64,000 nucleotides of DNA from V1-33 sp039795165 (GCA_039795165.1 JBDKER010000007.1:62001-126000); one strand, 5' to 3'. Positions 26,041-34,815 are shown, counted from the stretch's first letter. Notes: generated by a model not told the origin, from the sequence alone. A program made the numbers and translations.

Positions 26041-28032
26041 TCAGCGGGGCGACGGTCCAGATTGCTGCGCAGGGTCGGTGCTTTGCGGTAGCGTGCGCTT
26101 CTTTGCTTCGGCGAGGCAGTAATTGACTTTTGCCTTGAGTTCCCACCGGTCGATCGTGCCTTCCGGGTAGCGGTGCATGGCGGCGAGAAAATGGGGAAGG
26201 GCCTCGGCGGGACGGCCCGTGAAGACGAGGTGGTCGCCGTACTTGTGATGCACCTCGCGCGAGCCATTGCCCCAGCGGAGGGCCTGCTGGAACCATGATT
26301 CGGCTTCGTCATAGCGCTGGAGGGCGTCGCACGAGCGCCCGAGCCAGAGGGCCATGTTGGGATGGGGTGGGTAAAGGCGGATGCCGTTTTCAAGGTGCCC
26401 GATGGCTTTCTCGGTGAAGGCGCGGCTGACCGGTGGCATTTCGTCGGCAGCTTTGAGGTCGCAGATTGCCCAGTAGAGGTGGGTGATGGGGTCTTCCGGG
26501 TTGGCATCGGCGGACTTGGCAAAGCCGGCGGCGGCGCGGAGGTAGCCATCGAGGGACTCCGCGTTCGAGAATTCGGTGAGGGCGCGGCGGAAGTGCCAGT
26601 CGCCTGCGGCCATGCGCGGTGTGGCTGCGAGCATGAGGGTGGCTGCGGCGGCTGAGATAACGAGGGCGACGCCGGCCGTGAGGCGGGATGGACTGACGGT
26701 GACTGGGGAGTTGTGGAGGCGGCGGGAATCCGGTTCACCGGGGTTTGCGAGCATGCCGAGGAGCATGCCTGCGGTGAGGACATTGACACCGACGTGCATG
26801 TGGAAATCGCCAGCGCAGTGGAGGGCAAATGCGCAGAGTCCTGCGGTGATGCCGATGGCGAGCGGACCGCGGTAGTCGGGGAAGAGGGTGCGCCCGCCTG
26901 CCGGGTCATCGCTCTGGCTGAGCGCGAAGGTGAGCCCTCGCCATGTGTGCGTGAAGAGGACGGCGATGGTGAGCAGGAGGCCGATGAGGCCGTAGTCGGC
27001 GAGCACCTGGAGCCAGTCATTGTGGGCGAAGACGGCATCGATGTCGACTTCGTTCCAGAATGTCCAGTCGGTGCGCAGGTCGCGGAAGCTGCGTTCGTAG
27101 TATTCGTAGGAGCGGGCTCCGGTGCCTGTGATGGGGCTGAGTTGCCATTGTTCGATGGCGCGCTGCCACATGCCGGTGCGGCCATTGAGATTGGCGAAGA
27201 CCCGGCCTTCGCCGAACTTGTCTTCGAGGGCGCGGGAGGCGAGGTAGCCTGCGGCGGCGAGGAGGGCGATGAAGCCGGCGAGGACGGGGGATCCGGCGCG
27301 GCGGTTGGCGGGGTGGCTTCCGGCGCGGTTTCCAGCACGGATGACTGCGAGGGTGCCGCCGAGCACGAGCAGACCGAGGCCGAAGGCGAGGCCGCCTCGG
27401 CTGGTGGAGAGGGCGATGCCGGCGACGGCGGCGGCGAACCCGAGGGCGCAGACGAGCCGGACGAAGCTGTGCATGCCCCTGTAGAGGGCAAGGGCGAGGA
27501 GGGGGAAGGCGGTCAGTTCGAGGAAGCCGCAGAGGTGATTGGAACTGGGGAAGAGGCCGCCGAAGACAGCGTCGACGACCGGGCGCTTGAGGCCGAGAAG
27601 CCAGAGGGGATTGGCCGAAGGGTGACCGGAGAGCTGGTAGAGTCCGGTGCCGAGGTTGAGCAGGATGAGGGCTCCCCAAACGCCGAGGATGGCGAAGCGC
27701 TGGGTGGGTCGGGTGAAGCGCGTGGCCATGAGCCCGTAGCCGATGGCTCCGGTGCCTGCGAAGAAGAGATCCTGAAGGGCGAGGGAGCGGACGTCGGACG
27801 TGAGGGCCCGGAACGTGATCCACCCTGTGAAGAGCAGGAAGGCGGTGGCGGGAATGATGGCGAGTTGGCCGGTGCTGTGCTGCCGGACGGTGAGGACGGC
27901 GGCGATGGCAGCGGTCCAGATGAGCGGGGCGGCGAGCCACATGGGAGCCATGACGGTCCATGTTCCGAAGATTCCTGCGAGCAGGACGCCGGAAAGGAAG
28001 AGGAAGAAGACAAGCGATTCGAGGACCCGCAT
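26041..28032 (-). CDS. O-antigen ligase/polymerase family protein with C-terminal TPR region
   Basis: This 663-residue protein has about 11 transmembrane segments starting at VLESLVFFLFLSGVLLAGIFG. The large periplasmic loop characteristic of the Wzy_C family contains NLNGRTGMWQRAIEQWQLSPITGTGARSYE-type residues (R and G-x-G in the catalytic loop) and FAHNDWLQVLADYG with the conserved His. After the last helix (about residue 470), the approximately 190-residue tail has TPR-like repeats, for example FTEKAIGHLENGIRLYPPHP and RYDEAESWFQQALRWG. It should ligate or polymerise polysaccharide on a lipid carrier at the periplasmic face. The start at 28032 (MRVLESLVFF) is chosen because the hydrophobic helix begins there. 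It is divergent from the LptF/G-like gene (101 bp apart). Confidence 0.85.
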   Translation of the reverse strand: MRVLESLVFFLFLSGVLLAGIFGTWTVMAPMWLAAPLIWTAAIAAVLTVRQHSTGQLAIIPATAFLLFTGWITFRALTSDVRSLALQDLFFAGTGAIGYGLMATRFTRPTQRFAILGVWGALILLNLGTGLYQLSGHPSANPLWLLGLKRPVVDAVFGGLFPSSNHLCGFLELTAFPLLALALYRGMHSFVRLVCALGFAAAVAGIALSTSRGGLAFGLGLLVLGGTLAVIRAGNRAGSHPANRRAGSPVLAGFIALLAAAGYLASRALEDKFGEGRVFANLNGRTGMWQRAIEQWQLSPITGTGARSYEYYERSFRDLRTDWTFWNEVDIDAVFAHNDWLQVLADYGLIGLLLTIAVLFTHTWRGLTFALSQSDDPAGGRTLFPDYRGPLAIGITAGLCAFALHCAGDFHMHVGVNVLTAGMLLGMLANPGEPDSRRLHNSPVTVSPSRLTAGVALVISAAAATLMLAATPRMAAGDWHFRRALTEFSNAESLDGYLRAAAGFAKSADANPEDPITHLYWAICDLKAADEMPPVSRAFTEKAIGHLENGIRLYPPHPNMALWLGRSCDALQRYDEAESWFQQALRWGNGSREVHHKYGDHLVFTGRPAEALPHFLAAMHRYPEGTIDRWELKAKVNYCLAEAKKRTLPQSTDPAQQSGPSPR

Positions 28033-28133
28033 GGAGCGACGATAGTGGAGGGACGAGGCTGGGGCAAGCCGCACCGGGGGCAGGGATGAGGATTTGACAA
28101 GGAAGGGGGGGCGGAACACTGAAGGGAACGGGC

Positions 28134-29363
28134 ATGCGCATTCTCGACCGATATCTGAGCCGTCAGGTGCTCTTCTCCACGCTCTTTGCCGTGGTGGTGC
28201 TCAGTGTGGTTCTTGTGCTCGGGCAGATCTTCAAGAAGCTGCTGGATCTGCTGGTGAGCGGCATTCTTTCGCCTTCGGCTGTGCTGCGGTTTGTGGGGTA
28301 TGCCTTTCCGTGGTCGCTGAGCTACACGGTGCCATGGGGGGTGCTGACGGCTGTGCTGCTGACCTTCGGGCGTCTTTCGGCGGACAATGAACTGATTTCG
28401 ATGCGGATGGCGGGACTGAGTCTGAGGCGGATCTGTCTGCCGGTTTTTCTGGTGGCCGGGTTGCTGTCTGCTTTCTGTCTGTGGATCAACACGACGGTGG
28501 CTCCGCATGCGTACACCGAGAGCCGGAGGCTTACGCAGCGGGCGGCTCTCGAGGATCCGTCCTCGCTTTTTACGCCCGGGGTGCCGATCACTACGATTCC
28601 CGGCTATCTGATTTACGCGGAGAAGAGGGAGGGGAAAGTGCTCGAAAACGTGCAGCTGTTTTCGCTGAGCGGCGAACGGGCCGACATCACGAGGTCGCGT
28701 CCGGGGAGTGTGACGGTGGCACGGCGGGCTGAGCTGGACGACCGGGATCTAAAGGAGCGGCGGGCCCTTGGTCTGGCGATGGATGGCGCCTTTGTGGTGA
28801 GCCGGCGCTGGCCGCGGAGTCTTACCGACGAGGACCGGGCGGCGATGAAGCCGGAAGAGATCGAGGCGTGGGAACTGCGGGCGGAGGAAGCGCTGCGGCA
28901 GGTTCCGGATGTTTCCGAAGTGCAGACTGGGTCGTCGCCGATTTCGGTGCCGCTGACGAGGCTTTTTGAGCGGTCCGAGCGGATTCGGGTGGATGGGATT
29001 GCGATGAAGGATCTGTGGCTGGGGATCCGGGACCCCGGGGCGCTGGCGGGGCGCCTGGGAGTGGCCGTGATTCCGTCGCGGACCGAGATTCTCACTGAGT
29101 TCAACCGGCGGCTGAGCTTTTCGCTGGCCTGTCTGGTGCTGGCTCTGGTGGGGGTGCCGTTCGGGATTACGGCGCAGCGGCGGGAGACTTCGTCGGGTTT
29201 TGTGCTGAGTCTGGTGGTGGGGATCAGTTATTTCACGCTGATCATGCTGGGGGAACTGTGGAAGGACAAGGCGGACAAGCTGCCGCATCTCTGGGTATGG
29301 CTTCCGAATGTGGTTTTCGGGGGTCTGGGGCTGGTGATGTTTCTCCGGCTGCAGCGCCGATGA
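28134..29363 (+). CDS. LptF/LptG family LPS-export permease
   Basis: This 409-residue inner-membrane protein has six hydrophobic helices, three at each end, around a periplasmic beta-jellyroll. The opening MRILDRYLSRQVLFSTLFAV is typical of LptF/LptG, as is SADNELISMRMAGLSLRRI after the second helix pair. With LptB2 the permease extracts LPS from the inner membrane. It is not possible to say whether it is LptF or LptG; only one copy is present here. The periplasmic region holds a charged helical insertion (TDEDRAAMKPEEIEAWELRA). Its stop overlaps an ATG of the following frame (ATGA at 29360-29363). Confidence 0.9.
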   Translation: MRILDRYLSRQVLFSTLFAVVVLSVVLVLGQIFKKLLDLLVSGILSPSAVLRFVGYAFPWSLSYTVPWGVLTAVLLTFGRLSADNELISMRMAGLSLRRICLPVFLVAGLLSAFCLWINTTVAPHAYTESRRLTQRAALEDPSSLFTPGVPITTIPGYLIYAEKREGKVLENVQLFSLSGERADITRSRPGSVTVARRAELDDRDLKERRALGLAMDGAFVVSRRWPRSLTDEDRAAMKPEEIEAWELRAEEALRQVPDVSEVQTGSSPISVPLTRLFERSERIRVDGIAMKDLWLGIRDPGALAGRLGVAVIPSRTEILTEFNRRLSFSLACLVLALVGVPFGITAQRRETSSGFVLSLVVGISYFTLIMLGELWKDKADKLPHLWVWLPNVVFGGLGLVMFLRLQRR

Positions 29364-29413
29364 AACGCAGAGACGTGGCTTGCATCGGGAGGCATGTCGA
29401 TTCATGGTCGGGC

Positions 29414-30067
29414 ATGGTCCGGTTTTCTTCCCTGCAGGCTCTCCGATCGTTCCCTGTGCTGCGTCGCGTGCTGGTGGTTCCCATGGTCCCGCTGGCTTCG
29501 CTGCTGCTGGTTTCCTGTGCTGGCATGTATGGTCCGCACGTTCCCGGGCCCCAGCCGTTCCCGCAGCCGCAGCCTCCCCGGTTTGGGTATGGCGGCGTGC
29601 AGAGTCCGAACAACGTGCCGCCGCCGGTGGTGACTCCGGGTCCCCGCAGCAATCCTTCTCAGGGGAATTCCGGGGGATATTCCGGCGGGAATGCGGGCGC
29701 CCCTGTGAGGAAGAAGCCGCCGGTTGTGATCAAGCGTGATCCCAATGACACCATTGTGGATCTGACGCCGCCGGAACCTGCTCCGACGCCGCCGCCTGCG
29801 GCCCTGGAGAAGATCGAGCCGAAGCCTGCGCCGGTACCGGAGGTGAAGCCGACCGTGGAGCCTGCCCCGGTGGTTCCGGAGCGGAAGCCTGTTCCGGCTC
29901 CCAAGCCGGTGGCGCGGGAGGATCTTCCGTACGGAATTCCTGCGGTCACCAAACCCGGCTGCGTCTACAGTCCCTATCACACCACTGGGCTGGTTGATGT
30001 CGAGGGATTCGCGCGTGGGAAGAAGGTGGAGTGTCCGTACACGGGCAAATTCTTCCGGGTTCCCTGA
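29414..30067 (+). CDS. Proline-rich lipoprotein
   Basis: This 217-residue product has a hydrophobic signal ending in the lipobox LVSC (after VVPMVPLASLL), then a long Pro/Gln- and Pro/Ala-rich low-complexity region with PEPAPTPPP and EVKPTVEPAPVVPERKPV-like repeats. It ends in a compact C-terminal module, YGIPAVTKPGCVYSPY to VECPYTGKFFRVP. The module has two Cys and looks like a small folded domain. The low-complexity stretch should be a flexible periplasmic spacer. The start is uncertain: 29414 gives a plausible signal peptide, 29360 would overlap the LptF/G stop, and 29483 is the shortest choice. Confidence 0.65.
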   Translation: MVRFSSLQALRSFPVLRRVLVVPMVPLASLLLVSCAGMYGPHVPGPQPFPQPQPPRFGYGGVQSPNNVPPPVVTPGPRSNPSQGNSGGYSGGNAGAPVRKKPPVVIKRDPNDTIVDLTPPEPAPTPPPAALEKIEPKPAPVPEVKPTVEPAPVVPERKPVPAPKPVAREDLPYGIPAVTKPGCVYSPYHTTGLVDVEGFARGKKVECPYTGKFFRVP

Positions 30068-30130
30068 AGGATGAACCGGCTGCCTTGCTGCTCCGGGTGA
30101 TGTCCTGCGGTGGCGGTAGCGACTGATCTG

Positions 30131-30997
30131 ATGGGATCGACTGAATTTTCCGGAAAGACGCTGGCGGTCTGCGGGCCCGGTCTGCTGGGCGGGTCTGTGC
30201 TCATGGAGGCGCGTGCTCTGGGTTTCCGGGAATGCCGTGCGTGGTCGCGTCGTCTGGAGGGGGTGGCGGCGGTGCGGGCGTCTGGTCTGGTGGATCATGC
30301 ATCGGATGATGTGTGCGCAGTGGTGCGTGGTGCTGATGTGGTGGTGCTGTGTGTACCGGTGGAGGCGATGCCCCGGCTGGCGGAGGAGATGGTACCGGTG
30401 CTGGCGGGGACGGAGGTGGTGGTGACGGATGTGGGCAGTGTGAAGGGCTGGGTGGAGGAGCGGGTGGCTCCGGTCTTTGCGGCGGCGGGCATTTCCTTTG
30501 TGGGGGCGCATCCCATGGCGGGTTCCGAGAAGGGAGGGCTGGGGGAAGCGCGGTGCGGACTTTTTGCGGGGGCGGCCTGCATTGTGACGCCGCGGGATGA
30601 GGATGCGGCGGCGGCTCGGCTGGTGCGGCGGTTCTGGGAAGCGATGGGTTGCCGGGTGACGGCGATGACGGCTGGGGAGCACGACCGTACGGTGGCGAGG
30701 GTATCTCATTTGCCGCATGCGGCGGCTGTGCTGGCGGCGCTGACGGCTTTGGGGCCGGATCCGGCGGTGGGTCGCTTTGCGGCTGGTGGTTTGCGGGACA
30801 CGACGAGGGTGGCTTCCGGGGATCCGTCGATGTGGCGGGGCATTCTTGTGACGAACCGGGAAGCGATGATGCCTGTGCTGGCGGAATTCCGGGCGCAGAC
30901 CGATCGGCTCATGGGGTTGCTGGAGCGAGGCGATGGTGAGGCTTTGCAGGCCCTGCTGGAGGAAGCGAAGCGGCTTCGCGGGACACGGTATTCCTGA
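30131..30997 (+). CDS. tyrA: Prephenate/arogenate dehydrogenase
   Basis: The product oxidises prephenate (or arogenate) with NAD(P)+ in tyrosine biosynthesis; 288 residues. The Rossmann motif is AVCGPGLLGGSVLMEA. Family-specific signatures are VTDVGSVKG, the substrate loop VGAHPMAGSEKGG and RVSHLPHAAA with the conserved His, followed by GGLRDTTRVASGDPSMW. The start is either ATG 30131 or GTG 30110, seven codons upstream; ATG is chosen. aroA begins 22 bp downstream on the same strand, so they form an aromatic amino acid operon. No fused chorismate mutase or ACT domain is present. Confidence 0.93.
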   Translation: MGSTEFSGKTLAVCGPGLLGGSVLMEARALGFRECRAWSRRLEGVAAVRASGLVDHASDDVCAVVRGADVVVLCVPVEAMPRLAEEMVPVLAGTEVVVTDVGSVKGWVEERVAPVFAAAGISFVGAHPMAGSEKGGLGEARCGLFAGAACIVTPRDEDAAAARLVRRFWEAMGCRVTAMTAGEHDRTVARVSHLPHAAAVLAALTALGPDPAVGRFAAGGLRDTTRVASGDPSMWRGILVTNREAMMPVLAEFRAQTDRLMGLLERGDGEALQALLEEAKRLRGTRYS

Positions 30998-31019
30998 AGT
31001 ACGGGAGAATTTCACAATC

Positions 31020-32429
31020 ATGCCGCCGATCCGCGTCCAGATGGCCCGTCCGATTGCGGTCGAGCTGAGTGTGCCTGGGGACCGTAGTATTTCGCATCGT
31101 GCCCTGCTGCTGGCGGCGCTGTCGAATGGTCTGTGTGAGCTGCGGGGATTTGTGCCTTCGCCGGAGTGTCTGGCGGCGGTGGAGGCTTGCCGGGGTTTCG
31201 GGGTTCCGGTGGAGATGTCGGGTGGTGGTGGTGACGGGGGGCGAGGGCCAGTGCGGTTGCTGGTGCGCGGGGTGGGCCGGGGGGTGGTGGAGCCGGTGGA
31301 TCCGATTGACTGCGGGAGCTTTGCGACGCCGCTGGCGCTGCTCATGGGAATGGCAGCCGGATTTCCGTTCCGGACGCGGTTTCTGGCGGACAGCCGGGTG
31401 GCGGAAGGGGTGCAGCCGGTGGTGGAGTTGCTGCAGTCGATGGGGGTCCGGGTTCTGGCGAGCGGTCCGGTGGGAGCGAGGATGTATACGGTGGATGGTT
31501 CGCGCGGGCTGAGGGCGGTCCGTGGTCCGCTGCCGGTTCTCAGTTCGCGGGTGAAGGGGGCGGGTTTGTTTGCGGGGATGTCCGCCGGCAGCGGCCGGAC
31601 GACACTTGTGGAACCGGTGCGGACGCGGGACCATACCGAGCGCATGATGCAGTACTTTCTGGTAAAGACGCTGCGGAGCGGCAATGCGATTTCGATCCAT
31701 GGGGGTCAGATTCCGGAGTCGCGGGATTTTCCGATTCCCGGAGACATCAGCAGTGCGGCCGTCTGGATTGTGGCGGCGGCCATGCAGCCGGGGGCGGATC
31801 TGGTGGTGCGGGAAGTGGGGCTCAATGAATCGCGCACGGTTTTCCTGCGGATTCTCGTCAGGATGGCCGCGCAGATCGGGGAATCCGTGAAGGAGTGGCG
31901 GTTTGGAGAGCCATGGGGTCATGTGACCGTGCATGGGATGCCGCTGCGGTCCGTGCGGGTGACGGCGGAGGAGAGTACCCTGGTGGCCGATGAGCTGCCG
32001 GTGCTGGCGGCGGCGGCTGCGGTGGCGGACGGGGAGAGTTGCTTTGCGGTGGAGGCGGGGTCGGTTGCGGCGCGGCTCATGGCGGCGGCGGCGGCCAATC
32101 TGGAGCGGATGGGAGTGGAGGTGCGGCACATGAGCTCGGCCTGGCACATCATGGGCAATGGCTTCCGCGGGCCACTGCGGGGAGCGCTGCTCAGTGCGGG
32201 GGGAGACCACCGGCTGGCGCTGGGAGCGGTGGCTGCTGGCCTCGTGGCGGATGGCGAGAGCGAGATCGAGCATGCCGATGTGGTGGAGGATGTTTATCCC
32301 GGGTTTTCGGCCATGCTGGCAAAGTTTCAGACCCGGGAGATTTCGATGGGCATCGAGCCGCGGGTGGCGTTTCCGCGCCGGGAGATTCCGGTTGCCGGAT
32401 CGGGATCGGGATCTAGCGTCGCAACTTAA
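31020..32429 (+). CDS. aroA: EPSP synthase-like protein with several altered active-site residues
   Basis: This 469-residue protein is homologous to 3-phosphoshikimate 1-carboxyvinyltransferase throughout its length. Shared features are VPGDRSISHRALLLAAL at the start, EPVRTRDHTERMM, PGDISSAAVWIVAA, VADELPVLAAAAA (catalytic Asp324) and GDHRLALG. However, residues normally needed for phosphoenolpyruvate and shikimate-3-phosphate are changed. The lysine of PGDKS is Arg22, the NSGT loop reads GSFATPLA (residues 99-106), the Arg of KRPM is absent, SAQ/SSQ is SSR (175-177), and the K-E-S-D/N-R motif is replaced by VAARLM (349-354). It is directly behind tyrA, as a functional aroA would be. It may be a divergent active enzyme or a repurposed homologue. 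Homology is certain; activity is not. Confidence 0.85.
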   Translation: MPPIRVQMARPIAVELSVPGDRSISHRALLLAALSNGLCELRGFVPSPECLAAVEACRGFGVPVEMSGGGGDGGRGPVRLLVRGVGRGVVEPVDPIDCGSFATPLALLMGMAAGFPFRTRFLADSRVAEGVQPVVELLQSMGVRVLASGPVGARMYTVDGSRGLRAVRGPLPVLSSRVKGAGLFAGMSAGSGRTTLVEPVRTRDHTERMMQYFLVKTLRSGNAISIHGGQIPESRDFPIPGDISSAAVWIVAAAMQPGADLVVREVGLNESRTVFLRILVRMAAQIGESVKEWRFGEPWGHVTVHGMPLRSVRVTAEESTLVADELPVLAAAAAVADGESCFAVEAGSVAARLMAAAAANLERMGVEVRHMSSAWHIMGNGFRGPLRGALLSAGGDHRLALGAVAAGLVADGESEIEHADVVEDVYPGFSAMLAKFQTREISMGIEPRVAFPRREIPVAGSGSGSSVAT

Positions 32430-32592
32430 TGAGGCTGATGGGTTCCTGCCCGGGGCTCAGGGGCCGGGGAACGCATCGCTGACCACTCTGGAACACAATC
32501 TGCGCATGGCTTAAACCGACATATCCGGATACCGCTTCGATGATGCGGCCTGCAATTGTGCTCATGACTATCTTCTGACTACGATTGAGGGA

Positions 32593-33135
32593 GTGCTCCG
32601 GGAGATTGATCCGCAGCCGAGGCGGGCCTTTGATCTGGGGTGCGGGAATGGTTCGGTGGCTGACTGGCTGCGGAAGAAGGGGTATGCCGTGGCAGGGGTG
32701 GATCCGTCCACGTCGGGGATTGCCGAGGCCAACCGGGCCTATCCTGATCTGGATCTGAGGGTGGGGTCGGCGTACGATCCGCTTCATGAGACCTTTGGCC
32801 GCTATCCTCTGGTGGTCAGTCTGGAGGTGGTGGAGCATGTCTATGCGCCGCGGGATTTTGCCCGGTGTGTGCGTGACCTGTTGGTGCCTGGCGGGCATGC
32901 GCTCATTTCGACTCCGTATCATGGGTATCTGAAGAACCTGCTGCTGGCGCTGACGGGCGGGATGGACCGCCATTTCACGGCCCTGTGGGATCACGGGCAC
33001 ATCAAGTTCTGGTCACCGGCGACGATCACGCAATTGCTGGGCGAGGTTGGGCTGTCGGTGCTGAGGGTGCACCGGGTGGGGCGATTGGCTCCTCTGGCGA
33101 AGTCGATGCTGGTGGTGGTGCGTCGGGATTCCTGA
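32593..33135 (+). CDS. Class I SAM-dependent methyltransferase (N-terminus interrupted by a stop)
   Basis: The Rossmann-type methyltransferase fold is clear: AFDLGCGNGSVADWL (SAM-binding motif I), VAGVDPSTSGIAEA (motif II Asp), LVVSLEVVEHVYAPRDF and LLVPGGHALISTPYHGYLKN. It resembles small UbiG-like enzymes. From the GTG at 32593 the protein has 180 residues. In the same frame the sequence extends upstream with family-like residues (SGYRFDDAACNCAHDYLL), which continue to ATG GCT TAA at 32506-32514: an in-frame stop at codon 3 removes the expected start. Translation would have to begin at a non-standard codon (ATA 32521 or ATT) or at the GTG, losing about 25 residues. It lies 163 bp after aroA and converges on an ABC permease gene. 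Confidence 0.7.
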   Translation: MLREIDPQPRRAFDLGCGNGSVADWLRKKGYAVAGVDPSTSGIAEANRAYPDLDLRVGSAYDPLHETFGRYPLVVSLEVVEHVYAPRDFARCVRDLLVPGGHALISTPYHGYLKNLLLALTGGMDRHFTALWDHGHIKFWSPATITQLLGEVGLSVLRVHRVGRLAPLAKSMLVVVRRDS

Positions 33136-33151
33136 CGGTCGGCCGCCGCTG

Positions 33152-33946
33152 TCATTTCCGCTGCTGGAGGCGGAGGGCGGCGAGGGCGAGGGATGTGGAG
33201 AGGACGAGGAGGCAGACCGCGAGGGCATTGATTTCCGGAGTGAAGCTTTTCCGGATCATGCTGGCGGTTTCGATGGGGACGGTACTGGAGCCCGGGCCGG
33301 CGAGGACATTGCTGATGACGTATTCGTCGAGGGAGACACCGAAGGAAAGCAGGGCGGCCCCGGCGATGGAGGGCCAGAGGTGAGGGAAGAGAATGTGCTG
33401 GAACGTGGCCCATGGAGAGGCGCCGAGGTCGCGTGCGGCGTCGGTGAGATTCCAGTCGAAGCGCTGGAGGCGGGATGAGACGAGGAGAAAGGTGTAGGCG
33501 ATGGCGAGCAGGCTGTGGCCGAGAATCATGGGTGGGAGTCCCGGGGCCATGGAGAAGATGGTGACGCACCAGAGTTTGAGGGAGAGGGCGGCGACGATGT
33601 CCGGGGCCATGAGGGGCAGAGTGAGCGCGGCGGCGACCGTTTGGCGGGATCGTTGCAGGCGGGCGTGGCCGATGGCGGCGGGGATGCCGAGGAGGAGGCC
33701 GATGGCCGTGGCGGCTGCGGCGATGATGGTGCTGTTTTCGGCGGCGCGGAGGAGTCGGTCGTTCCCGGCCAACTGCAGGTACCAATGGAAGGTGAAGCCG
33801 CCCCATTTCATGGCTGACGGGCTGCGGCTGAAGCTGAACGCGATGAGGGTGAGAACCGGGAGGAGGAGAAAGGCGGCCGAGATGGCTCCGTTGAGGTACA
33901 GCCACCATGGCAGGGAGCGAGGTAGCCCTGTAGTGCGTTCCTTCAT
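33152..33946 (-). CDS. ABC transporter permease (PotC-like, spermidine/putrescine type)
   Basis: This 264-residue inner-membrane permease has six hydrophobic helices; the first is LYLNGAISAAFLLLPVLTLIAFSFS. The binding-protein-dependent transport motif appears as LTDAARDLGASPWATFQHILFPHLWPSI, the EAA loop that contacts the ATPase. It resembles the second permease of spermidine/putrescine or iron(III) ABC importers. Start ATG at 33946 overlaps the stop of the preceding permease gene by 4 bp, so the two are translationally coupled. It is the last gene of the minus-strand run and converges with the methyltransferase gene 16 bp away. Confidence 0.88.
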   Translation of the reverse strand: MKERTTGLPRSLPWWLYLNGAISAAFLLLPVLTLIAFSFSRSPSAMKWGGFTFHWYLQLAGNDRLLRAAENSTIIAAAATAIGLLLGIPAAIGHARLQRSRQTVAAALTLPLMAPDIVAALSLKLWCVTIFSMAPGLPPMILGHSLLAIAYTFLLVSSRLQRFDWNLTDAARDLGASPWATFQHILFPHLWPSIAGAALLSFGVSLDEYVISNVLAGPGSSTVPIETASMIRKSFTPEINALAVCLLVLSTSLALAALRLQQRK

Positions 33947-34815
33947 GCGTCGGAGGAGCGCTGTAGTTTCCGGATGATGAGGAGGCCTGACATGAGAAGG
34001 GTCATGACGAGCACCGAGAGGGCCGCACCGCCGGGCCAGTCGAGATTCTGTCCGGCGAAGCGGTGGTAGATCATGGTGCCCGCGAGGAGGTCGCGCGAGC
34101 CGCCGAGGAGGTCGGGGATCACGAAAGTGCCGGCAGCCTGAATGAAGACGAGGATGGAGCCGGCCGCGATGCCTGGGCGGATGAGGGGCAGGACGATGTG
34201 GACGAAGGTCTGGCGTGGCGAAGCGCCGAGGTCCGCGGCGGCTTCGAGAAGCCTGGCATCGAGTTTCTGGAGCGAATTCATGAGTGGCCAGACCATGAAC
34301 GGCAGGAAGTAATGGATCATGCCGATGAGGCTGGCGGTGGGAGTGTAGAGCCACTGGCCCGAGGCTGAGGCGATACCGAGGAAACTGGAGAGTTTTCCGA
34401 GGATACCGTCGCGGCTGAGGAGACCCATCCATGAATAGACGAGGACGAGGGAATTGGCGGCGAGGGGCAGCATGACGAGCCCGAGCAGGAGGTTGGCTTT
34501 GCGGCTGGGGAGCCGGGTGATGAGCCATGCGAGGGGGGCACCGGTCAGGATCGTCCCTGCCGTGGTGGCGGCGGCGAGGGTAAGAGTGCGCATGAGGACG
34601 CGGAGCACGGGAGGAGAGGTCAGTTCCTGCCATGCGTTGGTCGAAAATGACCATGTGATGGGCTGGCCGCGGGTGCTCAGGGACGCCGCGGCTACGAGGA
34701 GGAGCGGCCCGGCGAACCAGAGGGCGAGCCATGCGAGGGCCGGCAGGGCGAGGGTGCGTGGCTTCACTGCGGGGGCGGTGGAGGAAGAGGCCAGAGAAAA
34801 TCCGGGCGGCACCAT
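33943..34815 (-). CDS. ABC transporter permease (PotB-like)
   Basis: This 290-residue permease has about six transmembrane helices, beginning with ALPALAWLALWFAGPLLLVAAASL. The EAA motif is LLEAAADLGASPRQTFVHIVLPLI, followed by the typical PGIAAGSILVFIQAAGTFVIPDLLGG. It pairs with the PotC-like permease downstream (4-bp overlap). The start MVPPGFSL at 34815 lies inside the 3' end of the ATPase gene, a 52-bp overlap, typical of a tightly packed operon. The substrate class (polyamine, iron, thiamine or similar) cannot be decided without the binding protein. Confidence 0.88.
   Translation of the reverse strand: MVPPGFSLASSSTAPAVKPRTLALPALAWLALWFAGPLLLVAAASLSTRGQPITWSFSTNAWQELTSPPVLRVLMRTLTLAAATTAGTILTGAPLAWLITRLPSRKANLLLGLVMLPLAANSLVLVYSWMGLLSRDGILGKLSSFLGIASASGQWLYTPTASLIGMIHYFLPFMVWPLMNSLQKLDARLLEAAADLGASPRQTFVHIVLPLIRPGIAAGSILVFIQAAGTFVIPDLLGGSRDLLAGTMIYHRFAGQNLDWPGGAALSVLVMTLLMSGLLIIRKLQRSSDA

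Noticed and set aside
26713..28089. 458-residue acidic, Gly/Glu-rich open frame on the plus strand
   Set aside because: It is antisense to the O-antigen ligase gene; the composition is what reverse-complemented hydrophobic codons give.
28094..28121. TTGACA box upstream of the LptF/G-like gene
   Set aside because: The -35 match is perfect but no acceptable -10 element follows at 16-18 bp, so it was not listed as a promoter.
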